43,875 bases of DNA from NCBI GenBank assembly GCA_903844135.1, contig CAIMSN010000109.1, positions 1 through 43,875 on the forward strand, read 5' to 3'. A program made the position numbers and the translations under genes. Origin of the DNA: an uncultured Rhodospirillales bacterium. Lineage in GTDB: Bacteria > Pseudomonadota > Alphaproteobacteria > Acetobacterales > Acetobacteraceae. Within the stretch, counting starts at the first letter, position 1; each line of letters starts with the position of its first letter. Below are positions 17,960 to 25,713 of this stretch, one piece after another. The notes under the pieces were generated by a model, which had not been told where the DNA came from, made no database searches, and worked only from the letters and a program-made list of their open reading frames with translations.

Positions 17960-20878
17960 ATGACCGAGACCGACTACCGCGACACCGTGTTCCTGCCACG
18001 CACCGGCTTCCCGATGCGCGGCGAGCTGCCCAAGCGCGAACCGGCGATCCTGGCGCGCTGGCAGGAGATGGGCCTCGATGCGCAGATCGACGCGGCGGCG
18101 GCAGGGCGGCCGAGCTTCACCCTGCATGACGGCCCGCCCTACGCCAACGGCCACCTGCATAACGGCCACGCGCTGAACAAGATTCTGAAGGACGTCATCA
18201 ACCGCGCGCACCGCATGAGCGGCTTTTCGGTGCGCTACGTGCCGGGCTGGGACTGCCACGGCCTGCCGATCGAGTGGAAGATCGAGGAACAGTACCGCAA
18301 GGCCCGGCAGGACAAGGACCAGGTGCCGGTGCTGCAGTTCCGCGCCGAGTGCCGCGCCTACGCGCAGACCTGGCTCGACATCCAGGCCGAGGAGTTCCGC
18401 CGTCTCGGCGTGCAGGGCGACTGGGCGGGCCGCTACGCGACGATGGATTTCGCCTCCGAGGCGGCGATCGCCGCGGAGATCGGCAGATTCCTGGAGAACG
18501 GCACGCTGTATCGCGGCCTGCGCCCGGTGATGTGGAGCCCGGTCGAGAAGACCGCGCTGGCCGAGGCCGAGATCGAATATCACGACCATACCAGCACCAC
18601 GATCTGGGTTGCCTTCCCGGTGGTGCACGACCCCACCCCGGGTCGCGGGCTGGACGGCGTCTCGCTGGTGATCTGGACCACCACCCCCTGGACCATCCCC
18701 GGCAACCGGGCGATCGCGTTCGGCCCGGACATCACCTACGCCGTGCTGCGCGTCGACACCGTCGACGACGGCGCCGCGGTGCAGCCGGGTGCGAAGCTGC
18801 TGGTCGCGGAGAGCCTGATCGACGCGTTCGCCGAGCGCGCCGGCATCACCGGCCATCACGTGCTCTACACCCTGCCGGGCGCGGCCCTGGAAGGCGGCGT
18901 CTGCGCCCATCCGCTGCGCGGCGTCGCGGCCTACCAGGGCGGCTACGATCACGACGTGCCGCTGCTCGGCGGCGATTTCGTCACCACCGACGCCGGCACC
19001 GGCCTGGTGCACATGGCGCCGGCGCACGGCGAGGACGATTTCGCGCTCTCCGTCGCGCACGGCATCGCCGTGCCGGAGACGGTCGAGGGCGACGGCCGCT
19101 ACGCCGCCTGGGTGCCGGGCTTCGCCGGCGTGCATGTGTTCCAGGCCGCCGAGCCGGTCTGCGCCGCGCTGGCCGAGGCGATGCAGGCCTCGATGGCGCA
19201 GGGCGACGTCGCCTCGGGCCTGCTGGCGCGCAGCCAGATCGTGCATTCCTATCCGCATAGCTGGCGCTCGCGCGCGCCGGTGATCTTCCGCGCCACGCCG
19301 CAATGGTTCATCCGCATGGACGATGCGGATGGCGGCGGCATCCGCGGCCGCGCGCTCGCCGCGCTGGACGACGTCAGCTTCGTGCCGCCGCAGGCGCGCA
19401 ACCGGCTGACCGCGATGATCGCCGGCCGGCCGGACTGGTGCATCAGCCGGCAGCGCGCCTGGGGCGTGCCGATCGCGGTGTTCGTCGAGAAGCAGTCCGG
19501 CGCGGTGCTGCGCGACCCTTCCATCATGGCCCGCGTGGTCGCGGCGTTCCGCGAGGAGGGCGCCGATGCCTGGTACGCCTCGCCGCCGTCGCGCTTCCTC
19601 GGCCCGGACCGCGATCCCGACGCCTACGAGCAGGTGTTCGACATCGTCGATGTCTGGTTCGAGAGCGGCTCGACCCACGCCTTCGTGCTCGGCGCGGAGG
19701 GCGGGTGCGGCCTGCCCAGGCCGGCCGATCTCTATCTCGAAGGCTCCGACCAGCATCGCGGCTGGTTCCAGTCCAGCCTGCTGGAGAGCGTCGGCTCGCG
19801 CGGGGTGGCGCCGTTCCGCGCGCTGGTGACCAACGGCTTCGTGCTCGACGAGCAGGGCCGCAAGATGAGCAAGTCGCTGGGCAACGTGATCGCGCCAAAG
19901 GCGACCTGCGACACGCTCGGCGCCGACATCCTGCGGCTCTGGGTGATGAATGCCGACACCAACGAGGATCTGCGGATCGGCCCGGAGATCCTCAAGCAGC
20001 AGGGCGAGCTGTATCGCCGCCTGCGCAACACGCTGCGCTGGCTGCTCGGCGCGCTCGACGGTTTCTCCGACGCCGAGATCGTGCCGCTATCCGAGATGCC
20101 GGAGCTCGAACGCTGGGTGCTGCACCGCCTGTCCGAGCTCAACCTGCTGATCGCCCGCGCGGTCGAGACCCACGAATGGGTCGGCGTGTATCCGGCCCTG
20201 CATCATTTCTGCGCCGCCGACCTGTCCGCATTCTATTTCGACGTGCGCAAGGACGCGCTCTATTGCGACGCGCCGGACAGTCTGCGCCGTCGCGCCGCGC
20301 GCACCGTGCTCGACCATCTGCACCGCGCCCTGACCTGCTGGCTGGCGCCGGTGCTGGTGTTCACCGCCGAGGAGGCCTGGACCGCGCGCTTCGGCGAACA
20401 GACCAGCGTGCATCTGCAGGATTTCCCGGCGATCCCGGTCGACTGGCACGATCCCGCGCTGGCCGAGCGCTGGATCAGGCTGCGCGCGGTGCGCCGCCTG
20501 ATCACCACCGCGATCGAGGCCGCGCGACGCGACGGCGTGGTCGGCTCGTCGCTGCAGGCCTCGCTGCTGCTGACCCTGTCGGAGAGCGAGGCCGCCAGTT
20601 TCGGCGACGTCGACTGGGAAGACCTCGCCATCGTGTCCCGTGCCGAGATCGCCATCGATCCCGGCGCCGCCTCGGTGTTCGTCGATGCGACCGGCGAGGT
20701 CGCAGGGGATGTCACGACCGATCCTGGCAATGGATCGTCCGGCGGCGCGCACCCGGCGCCGACCATCACCGTCGCGCCGGGCGAGAAATGCGCCCGCTGC
20801 TGGCGGGTGCTCGAGGAGGTCGGCGGCAACGCGGCGCATCCCGCGCTCTGCCTGCGCTGCGCGTCCGTGCTGGCCTGA
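17960..20878 (+). CDS. ileS: Isoleucyl-tRNA synthetase
   Basis: 972 residues from ATG at 17960. Class I synthetase: GPPYANGHLHNGHALNK carries the HIGH-type motif (His65-His70; the variable position before GH is Asn rather than Ile), KMSKS is at 635-639, and a C-terminal zinc site has Cys944, Cys947, Cys964 and Cys967. The editing domain with GTGLVHMAPAHGEDD lies in the middle. It charges tRNA-Ile and hydrolyses mischarged Val. Somewhat longer than typical (~930-960). The lspA start follows five bases after its stop, so the two are an operon, as in many Proteobacteria. Confidence 0.97.
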   Translation: MTETDYRDTVFLPRTGFPMRGELPKREPAILARWQEMGLDAQIDAAAAGRPSFTLHDGPPYANGHLHNGHALNKILKDVINRAHRMSGFSVRYVPGWDCHGLPIEWKIEEQYRKARQDKDQVPVLQFRAECRAYAQTWLDIQAEEFRRLGVQGDWAGRYATMDFASEAAIAAEIGRFLENGTLYRGLRPVMWSPVEKTALAEAEIEYHDHTSTTIWVAFPVVHDPTPGRGLDGVSLVIWTTTPWTIPGNRAIAFGPDITYAVLRVDTVDDGAAVQPGAKLLVAESLIDAFAERAGITGHHVLYTLPGAALEGGVCAHPLRGVAAYQGGYDHDVPLLGGDFVTTDAGTGLVHMAPAHGEDDFALSVAHGIAVPETVEGDGRYAAWVPGFAGVHVFQAAEPVCAALAEAMQASMAQGDVASGLLARSQIVHSYPHSWRSRAPVIFRATPQWFIRMDDADGGGIRGRALAALDDVSFVPPQARNRLTAMIAGRPDWCISRQRAWGVPIAVFVEKQSGAVLRDPSIMARVVAAFREEGADAWYASPPSRFLGPDRDPDAYEQVFDIVDVWFESGSTHAFVLGAEGGCGLPRPADLYLEGSDQHRGWFQSSLLESVGSRGVAPFRALVTNGFVLDEQGRKMSKSLGNVIAPKATCDTLGADILRLWVMNADTNEDLRIGPEILKQQGELYRRLRNTLRWLLGALDGFSDAEIVPLSEMPELERWVLHRLSELNLLIARAVETHEWVGVYPALHHFCAADLSAFYFDVRKDALYCDAPDSLRRRAARTVLDHLHRALTCWLAPVLVFTAEEAWTARFGEQTSVHLQDFPAIPVDWHDPALAERWIRLRAVRRLITTAIEAARRDGVVGSSLQASLLLTLSESEAASFGDVDWEDLAIVSRAEIAIDPGAASVFVDATGEVAGDVTTDPGNGSSGGAHPAPTITVAPGEKCARCWRVLEEVGGNAAHPALCLRCASVLA

Positions 20879-20883
20879 GCGTC

Positions 20884-21375
20884 ATGACCCGCATCATGCG
20901 CTCCGGGCTGCTGCTCGGCCTGGTCGTGCTGGTCGCCGACCAGGCCAGCAAGCACTGGATCCTGACCGGTCTGGATCTGCCGGCGCGCCGTTTCGTGCGC
21001 GTCCTGCCGGTGCTCGATTTCGAGATGGTCTGGAACCATGCCGTCACGTTCGGCCTGGGCAGCGGCGCCGGCAGCGCCGGCAGGGTGCTGTTCAGCGTCG
21101 TCGCGCTGGCGGTCGTGGCCGGCCTGCTGGTCTGGATGCGCCGTACTCCCAAGCTGACGGTGGGGCTGGCGCTCGGCGCCATCGCCGGCGGCGCGATCGG
21201 CAACGTCATCGACCGCATCCGCTTCGGCGCGGTGGTCGATTTCATCCACGCGCACTGGGGCAGCCTGTCCTGGAACTACATCTTCAACCTCGCCGACGCC
21301 GCCATCGTCTGCGGCGTGATCGTGCTGCTGCTCGACAGCCTGTTCGAGCGCAAGCCGGCGCGGTCGCCGCGATAG
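20884..21375 (+). CDS. lspA: Lipoprotein signal peptidase
   Basis: 163 residues with four membrane segments. Conserved features: ADQASKHWI (residues 18-26), Asn51 in the WNHAVTFG motif, GGAIGNVIDR (102-111), and the two catalytic aspartates Asp119 (VVDFIHAH) and Asp138 (FNLADAAI). It cleaves prolipoprotein signal peptides after diacylglyceryl transfer. Its natural substrates include at least three lipoproteins in this window. It starts five bases after the ileS stop. The motif usually written N-x-G-x-x-F has Val in place of Gly here; the catalytic residues are intact. Confidence 0.95.
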   Translation: MTRIMRSGLLLGLVVLVADQASKHWILTGLDLPARRFVRVLPVLDFEMVWNHAVTFGLGSGAGSAGRVLFSVVALAVVAGLLVWMRRTPKLTVGLALGAIAGGAIGNVIDRIRFGAVVDFIHAHWGSLSWNYIFNLADAAIVCGVIVLLLDSLFERKPARSPR

Positions 21376-21385
21376 GCTTAGCGGC

Positions 21386-22162
21386 TCAGGGCCGCTGTTC
21401 CAGCAGCCAGCGCAGCGACGTCGCCAGACGCGCGGTTCCGTCGCTCTCGAACCATCGTCCATGCGCGAACACCACCCGCTCCGGCCGGCAGGCCAGCAGG
21501 CGTTCCGCCGCCAGGCGCGCATCCCAGAGCCGGCGCCGGAACAGCGCCCGCACATAGGGCGGTGGCATCCCGTCCGGCGCCACGCTGCCGAACGCCCGCG
21601 CCAGCGGACGCAGCAGCACCGGCAGCCTGGCCGGCTCCAGGTTCAGCACCAGGTCGGTCAGCACCAGGGTCCGCGACGGGGCGTGAAACAACGCCATTTC
21701 GCGGAACCCGAAACCGCCCGGCACCTCGATCGGCGTGATCGCGCCGCGCCAGGCCTCCGGCGCGTCCTGGGTCAGATCGTGGTCGAACCGGACACCGCTC
21801 CTGCGCACCCGCGCCCGACGCCGCAGCCCCGGCGCCGCCCAGGCGATCGCGTCCGGCAGCACCGCCTGCCAGTCCCGCACGAACATCCAGTGCGCGCCGT
21901 TCGGCGCCACCAGATGCCGGATCGGCCCGAGGCAAGCGAGCGCCGCATGCAGCGTCGCGGTGCGCCGGGTCGGCGAATGCAGCACCAGCTCGCCGTTCGG
22001 CAGGCGCAGCACCGTCATCCGCGCCGGGATCACCCGGCCGATCGGGCCCGGCAGCAGGCTGTCCACCACGAACACGTCGCGGGCGATCTGTTTCGGGACG
22101 TCGAGCGGCGCATAGCCGACACCGCCGGCGTCATCGTCGGGCAGGGCGGTTGTGGATCGCAT
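21386..22162 (-). CDS. DUF4336 family protein (metallo-beta-lactamase-like fold)
   Basis: 258 residues from ATG at 22162, chosen because AGGAGG lies seven bases upstream; a longer frame to 22276 has no such site. Key stretches are LPNGELVLHSPTRR, GPIRHLVAPNGAHWMFVRDW and PERVVFAHGRWF, the DUF4336 pattern, a family related to metallo-hydrolases in which metal ligands are only partly kept. No signal peptide is seen. Function and substrate are unknown. It converges with lspA (10 bp between stops) and diverges from the aldo/keto reductase gene, with a 20-bp inverted repeat in the shared promoter region. Confidence 0.8.
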   Translation of the reverse strand: MRSTTALPDDDAGGVGYAPLDVPKQIARDVFVVDSLLPGPIGRVIPARMTVLRLPNGELVLHSPTRRTATLHAALACLGPIRHLVAPNGAHWMFVRDWQAVLPDAIAWAAPGLRRRARVRRSGVRFDHDLTQDAPEAWRGAITPIEVPGGFGFREMALFHAPSRTLVLTDLVLNLEPARLPVLLRPLARAFGSVAPDGMPPPYVRALFRRRLWDARLAAERLLACRPERVVFAHGRWFESDGTARLATSLRWLLEQRP

Positions 22163-22228
22163 GCGCGCCTCCTGGACAATCCGACCGGTAACGCGCCCGG
22201 ACCGGCCCGGGTGCCGTCTCGCTTTCGC

Positions 22229-22248
22229 GCGATCGGTCGAACGATCGC
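22229..22248. promoter_or_regulatory. Inverted repeat in divergent promoter region
   Basis: Perfect 7-bp arms GCGATCG (22229-22235) and CGATCGC (22242-22248) are separated by six bases, in the 133-bp spacer between the divergent DUF4336 and aldo/keto reductase genes. The size and symmetry fit a dimeric repressor operator, but CGATCG is common in GC-rich DNA and no regulator gene is adjacent. Confidence 0.35.
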
Positions 22249-22295
22249 CGTCCTGCGCGGTTATCGCCAGCCTCACCGATACGCTGGAGCGCCCT

Positions 22296-23114
22296 ATGCC
22301 GCATGTCCCGACCCTCAGCCTGAACCAGGGCGGCGCGATCCCGCAGCTCGGCTATGGCGTGTTCAAGGTCGATCCCGCCGAGGCGGAGAAGGCGGTCGGG
22401 CTGGCGCTCGAGGCCGGCTACCGCTCGATCGACACCGCCGCCTATTACCGCAACGAGGAGGGGGTGGGAGCGGCGATCGCCCGTTCCGCCGTGCCGCGCG
22501 AGCAGATCTTCGTCACCACCAAGCTGTGGAACGACGACCAGGGCACCGACAGCGCGCTGCGCGCCTTCGAGAGCAGCCTGGCGAAGCTCGGGCTGGAGAC
22601 GGTCGACCTCTATCTGATCCACTGGCCGAAGCCGGCGCAGGACAAGTACGTCGAGAGCTGGCGGGTGCTGGAAAAGATCGCCCAGGAGGGACGCGCCAGG
22701 GCGATCGGCGTGTCGAACTTCTCGATCGCCCACCTGACCCGGCTGATGGACGAGACCGCGATCGTGCCGGCGGTCAACCAGATCGAGCTGCATCCTGGGC
22801 TGCCGCAGGACGCGCTGCTCGCGTTCCACCAGAAGCACGGCATCGTCACCGAGGCCTGGAGCCCGCTGGCGCGGGGCGAGCTGGACCAGCCGGAGATCTT
22901 GCGGCTCGCCGACAAGCACGGCCGCACCCCGGCGCAGATCGTGCTGCGCTGGCACATGCAGCGCGGCGTGGTGGCGATCCCGAAATCGGTCACCCCGTCG
23001 CGGATCGCAGAGAACATCGACATTTTCGGCTTCGCGCTCGACGAGGACGACATGAGCGCGATGCGCAGCCTCGACACTGGCCGTCGCATCGGCCCCGATC
23101 CGGAGAAATTCTGA
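22296..23114 (+). CDS. Aldo/keto reductase (2,5-diketo-gluconate reductase type)
   Basis: 272 residues from ATG at 22296, with GGAG seven bases upstream. The catalytic tetrad is visible: Asp46, Tyr51, Lys76 and His109 in SIDTAAYYRNE, TTKLW and LIHWPKP. GVSNFSI, NQIELHP and IPKSVTPSRIAEN are the usual substrate and NADPH-binding stretches. It is a cytoplasmic NADPH-dependent carbonyl reductase; the physiological substrate is not predictable. It sits between lspA and the BamF-like gene, next to a DUF4336 gene read the other way, so the pair looks inserted in a conserved neighbourhood. Confidence 0.93.
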   Translation: MPHVPTLSLNQGGAIPQLGYGVFKVDPAEAEKAVGLALEAGYRSIDTAAYYRNEEGVGAAIARSAVPREQIFVTTKLWNDDQGTDSALRAFESSLAKLGLETVDLYLIHWPKPAQDKYVESWRVLEKIAQEGRARAIGVSNFSIAHLTRLMDETAIVPAVNQIELHPGLPQDALLAFHQKHGIVTEAWSPLARGELDQPEILRLADKHGRTPAQIVLRWHMQRGVVAIPKSVTPSRIAENIDIFGFALDEDDMSAMRSLDTGRRIGPDPEKF

Positions 23115-23177
23115 GCCGCTCGATACGACCCCGGACCCGTGCTTGCCGCGCGTCCGGTTCCATCCTAGAGAGGCGGC

Positions 23178-23723
23178 ATGTCCGATCTCACCTCCCGTCT
23201 GGTCCTTCTGGCCGCCCTGTCCATTGGCGGTGTGTCCCTCGCCGCCTGCAGCGGGGAAGAGATCGAGCGCGATTTCGGCCTCTCCCGCACTGCCCCGGAC
23301 GAATTCACCGTCACCACCCGCGCGCCGCTGTCGATGCCGACCAGTGCCGACCTGAACAAGCCGGTCCCTGGCGCGGAGCGGCCGCAGGAGCAGAGTTCGC
23401 AGACCCAGGCGCTCGAGACGCTGGCGCCGGACGTGGCGCTGCGCGGCGCCGGTGGCGACACCAGCGCGGGACAGCAGGCGCTCGTCGCCGATGCCGCGCA
23501 ATCCAGCGCCCAGGCGCCGACCGGCGGCGCGCTCGACCATCCGAGCCAGGGCTTCGTCAACGAGCTGATGTTCTGGCAGGGCGGCAAGGCCGGCGAGATC
23601 GTCGACGCCAACGCCGAGCGGCAGCGTCTGCAGGAGAACGCCGCCCTGGGCCGCAGCCCGACGGTCGGCGCCACGCCGACCGTGAAGGTCAGCAAGCCCG
23701 GCTTCTTCGAGCGCCTGTTCTAG
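23178..23723 (+). CDS. DUF3035 lipoprotein, BamF-like
   Basis: 181 residues. A Sec signal peptide ends with the lipobox LAAC (Cys24). The mature part carries APDEFTVTTRAPLSMP, the core of the DUF3035 family, which in alphaproteobacteria includes BamF, a lipoprotein subunit of the outer-membrane beta-barrel assembly complex. The rest is polar and Ala/Gln-rich, with a conserved-looking C-terminal KPGFFERLF. GAGAGGCGG lies ahead of the ATG. In many relatives this gene follows lspA directly; here two genes intervene. The stop codon lies inside the first unit of a 16-bp tandem repeat. Confidence 0.82.
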   Translation: MSDLTSRLVLLAALSIGGVSLAACSGEEIERDFGLSRTAPDEFTVTTRAPLSMPTSADLNKPVPGAERPQEQSSQTQALETLAPDVALRGAGGDTSAGQQALVADAAQSSAQAPTGGALDHPSQGFVNELMFWQGGKAGEIVDANAERQRLQENAALGRSPTVGATPTVKVSKPGFFERLF

Positions 23724-23798
23724 GACACGCATGCTCCAGGACACGCGTGCTCTAGGATACGCGTGCTCTGGGGCCCGCGTCTTCCAGGACGCGCCACG
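23719..23798. repeat. 16-bp tandem repeat, about five copies
   Basis: Units begin at 23719, 23735, 23751, 23767 and 23783. The first three are nearly identical (core AGGACACGCGTGC with one or two changes); the last two are degenerate. The array begins in the last codons of the BamF-like gene, includes its stop codon, and fills half of the 161-bp spacer before mutL. The units contain the self-complementary core ACGCGT, so a transcript could form short alternative hairpins. Confidence 0.9.
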
Positions 23799-23884
23799 GG
23801 GGGTGCGCTTGGCCGGCGATCCGGCGGAGGTGCATCCCGAAGCGTTGACGGGCATGATGCCGCCTTGTTGAGCCGGAGCGTGCC

Positions 23885-25687
23885 ATGGCGGCGATTCGCC
23901 GGCTGTCGGAGCGGATCGTCAACCGGATTGCCGCCGGCGAGGTGATCGAGCGTCCGGCCGCCGCGGTCAAGGAACTGGTCGAGAACGCCATCGATGCCGG
24001 GGCAGGTCGTATCCGCGTCTCGCTGGCCGGCGGCGGCATCGACCGTATAGAGGTCAGCGACGACGGGATCGGCATGTCGGCCGAGGATCTGGCACTGGCG
24101 GTCGAACGGCACTGCACCTCCAAGCTTTCCGACGAGACCCTGGTCGCCATCGCCACGCTCGGCTTTCGCGGCGAGGCGCTGCCCAGCATCGGCGCGGCGG
24201 CGCGGCTGTGCCTGACGTCGCGACCCAGGGATGGCGAGGCCTGGCGGCTTCGTGTCGAGGGCGGAGTGCTGTCGCCGGCGGTGCCCTGCGCCGGGCCACC
24301 CGGCACCCAGGTGCTGGTCGAGGATCTGTTCTTCGCCACGCCCGCCAGGCGCAAATTCCTGAAATCGCCACGCGTCGAGGCTGGCCACGCCGAGATCGCG
24401 GTGCGGCGCCTGGCCCTGGCCACACCGCAGGTCGCGTTCCGAATGGAGATCGAGGGCAGGGTGGTGCTCGACCTGCCGTCGCAGGATCGCGCCGCGCGCG
24501 TGCTGGCGATCCTGTCCGACGAAGGCGGCGAGAGCGTGCCGCAAGGTCTGCTCGCCCTGGACGGCGCCCGTGACGGCGCGTCGCTGCGAGGCTTCGCCTG
24601 CGGTCCGGCCGTGCATCGCGGTACCGTCAACGGCCAGTTCCTGGTGGTGAACGGGCGTCCGGTCGCCGATCCGGTGCTGCGCACCGCCGTGCGCGTCGCC
24701 TACCGCCAGGTGCTGGAACAGGGCCGTCACGCGGTGGTGGCGCTGTTCCTGGACATCCCGCCCGACCGGCTCGACGTCAACGTGCACCCCGCCAAGACCG
24801 AGCTGCGCTTCGCCGACCCGGCTTCGATCAGGGCGCTGGTGATCGGGTCGCTGGGACGCGCTTTGTCCGGCGGCGCCGGCGCGGTCGGGGTCAGCCCGAC
24901 CTCGCTGACGCAGCGCCGCGCTGGAGCGGCGATCTGGTATCCGCCGGAGCCGCCCGTCGCCCCCGCCCGCCCGGCCTTCCAGCACGCGGCGACCGGCCAC
25001 GGTTTCGCGGAGACCGGTCTGGCGCTGTCGGACCGCCCCTCCGTCCGCACGTCCGACGCGCCACCGCCCGGCCGCCAGGACGAGGCGGCGCACCCGTTGG
25101 GCGCCGCGGTCGCCCAGGTGCTCGACACCTACGTCATCGCCGTCGCCGGCGACGGCAGCCTGGTGCTGGTCGACCAGCATGCCGCGCACGAGCGGCTGAC
25201 ACATGAACGCCTGCGCGCGCAGTATCTGGACGGCACCGTCCGCGCGCAGCGTCTGCTGCTGCCGGAGGTGGTCGACCTTCCGGCGCGTCAGGCCGCTCGG
25301 CTGCTCGATCATGCCGACAGCCTGTCCGCGTTCGGCCTCGAGATCGAGCCGTTCGGCGGCGGTGCGGTGCTGCTGCGGGCGGTGCCGGCGCTGCTCGGCA
25401 ATCCCGATCCTCTGGCGCTGCTGCGCGACCTGGCGGAGGAGCTGTCCGACGACGATCTCGCCTCGCCCGAACAGGCGCGCACCCTGGACGGTCGTCTCGA
25501 CGCGGTGATCGCCCGCATGGCCTGCCATGGCAGCATCCGTGCCGGCCGGACACTGAACGCCGCCGAGATGGACCAACTGCTGCGGCAGATGGAAGCCACG
25601 CCGCGCGCCGCCACCTGCAGCCATGGCCGTCCGACCTACCTGAAGCTGAGCCGCGCGGAGATCGAGCGTCTGTTCGGCCGGCGCTGA
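23885..25687 (+). CDS. mutL: DNA mismatch repair protein MutL
   Basis: 600 residues. The N-terminal GHKL ATPase has VKELVENAIDAGA, DDGIGM and TSKL...TLGFRGEAL. A Pro/Ala-rich linker spans about residues 330-400. The C-terminal dimerisation domain has DQHAAHERLTHE, with Asp430 opening the DQHA-X2-E-X4-E motif of the MutL endonuclease. That indicates a nicking MutL, as in bacteria without MutH. Normal length for the family. The ATG at 23885 has GGAG nearby. mutS is not in the window. Confidence 0.96.
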   Translation: MAAIRRLSERIVNRIAAGEVIERPAAAVKELVENAIDAGAGRIRVSLAGGGIDRIEVSDDGIGMSAEDLALAVERHCTSKLSDETLVAIATLGFRGEALPSIGAAARLCLTSRPRDGEAWRLRVEGGVLSPAVPCAGPPGTQVLVEDLFFATPARRKFLKSPRVEAGHAEIAVRRLALATPQVAFRMEIEGRVVLDLPSQDRAARVLAILSDEGGESVPQGLLALDGARDGASLRGFACGPAVHRGTVNGQFLVVNGRPVADPVLRTAVRVAYRQVLEQGRHAVVALFLDIPPDRLDVNVHPAKTELRFADPASIRALVIGSLGRALSGGAGAVGVSPTSLTQRRAGAAIWYPPEPPVAPARPAFQHAATGHGFAETGLALSDRPSVRTSDAPPPGRQDEAAHPLGAAVAQVLDTYVIAVAGDGSLVLVDQHAAHERLTHERLRAQYLDGTVRAQRLLLPEVVDLPARQAARLLDHADSLSAFGLEIEPFGGGAVLLRAVPALLGNPDPLALLRDLAEELSDDDLASPEQARTLDGRLDAVIARMACHGSIRAGRTLNAAEMDQLLRQMEATPRAATCSHGRPTYLKLSRAEIERLFGRR

Positions 25688-25713
25688 GCGACCCGTTTCG
25701 CTCGCGCCGGGTT

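Noticed and set aside
25688-25713. Possible terminator between mutL and the convergent 822-aa gene.
   Set aside because: Only a 5-bp stem with a long loop and no T tract.
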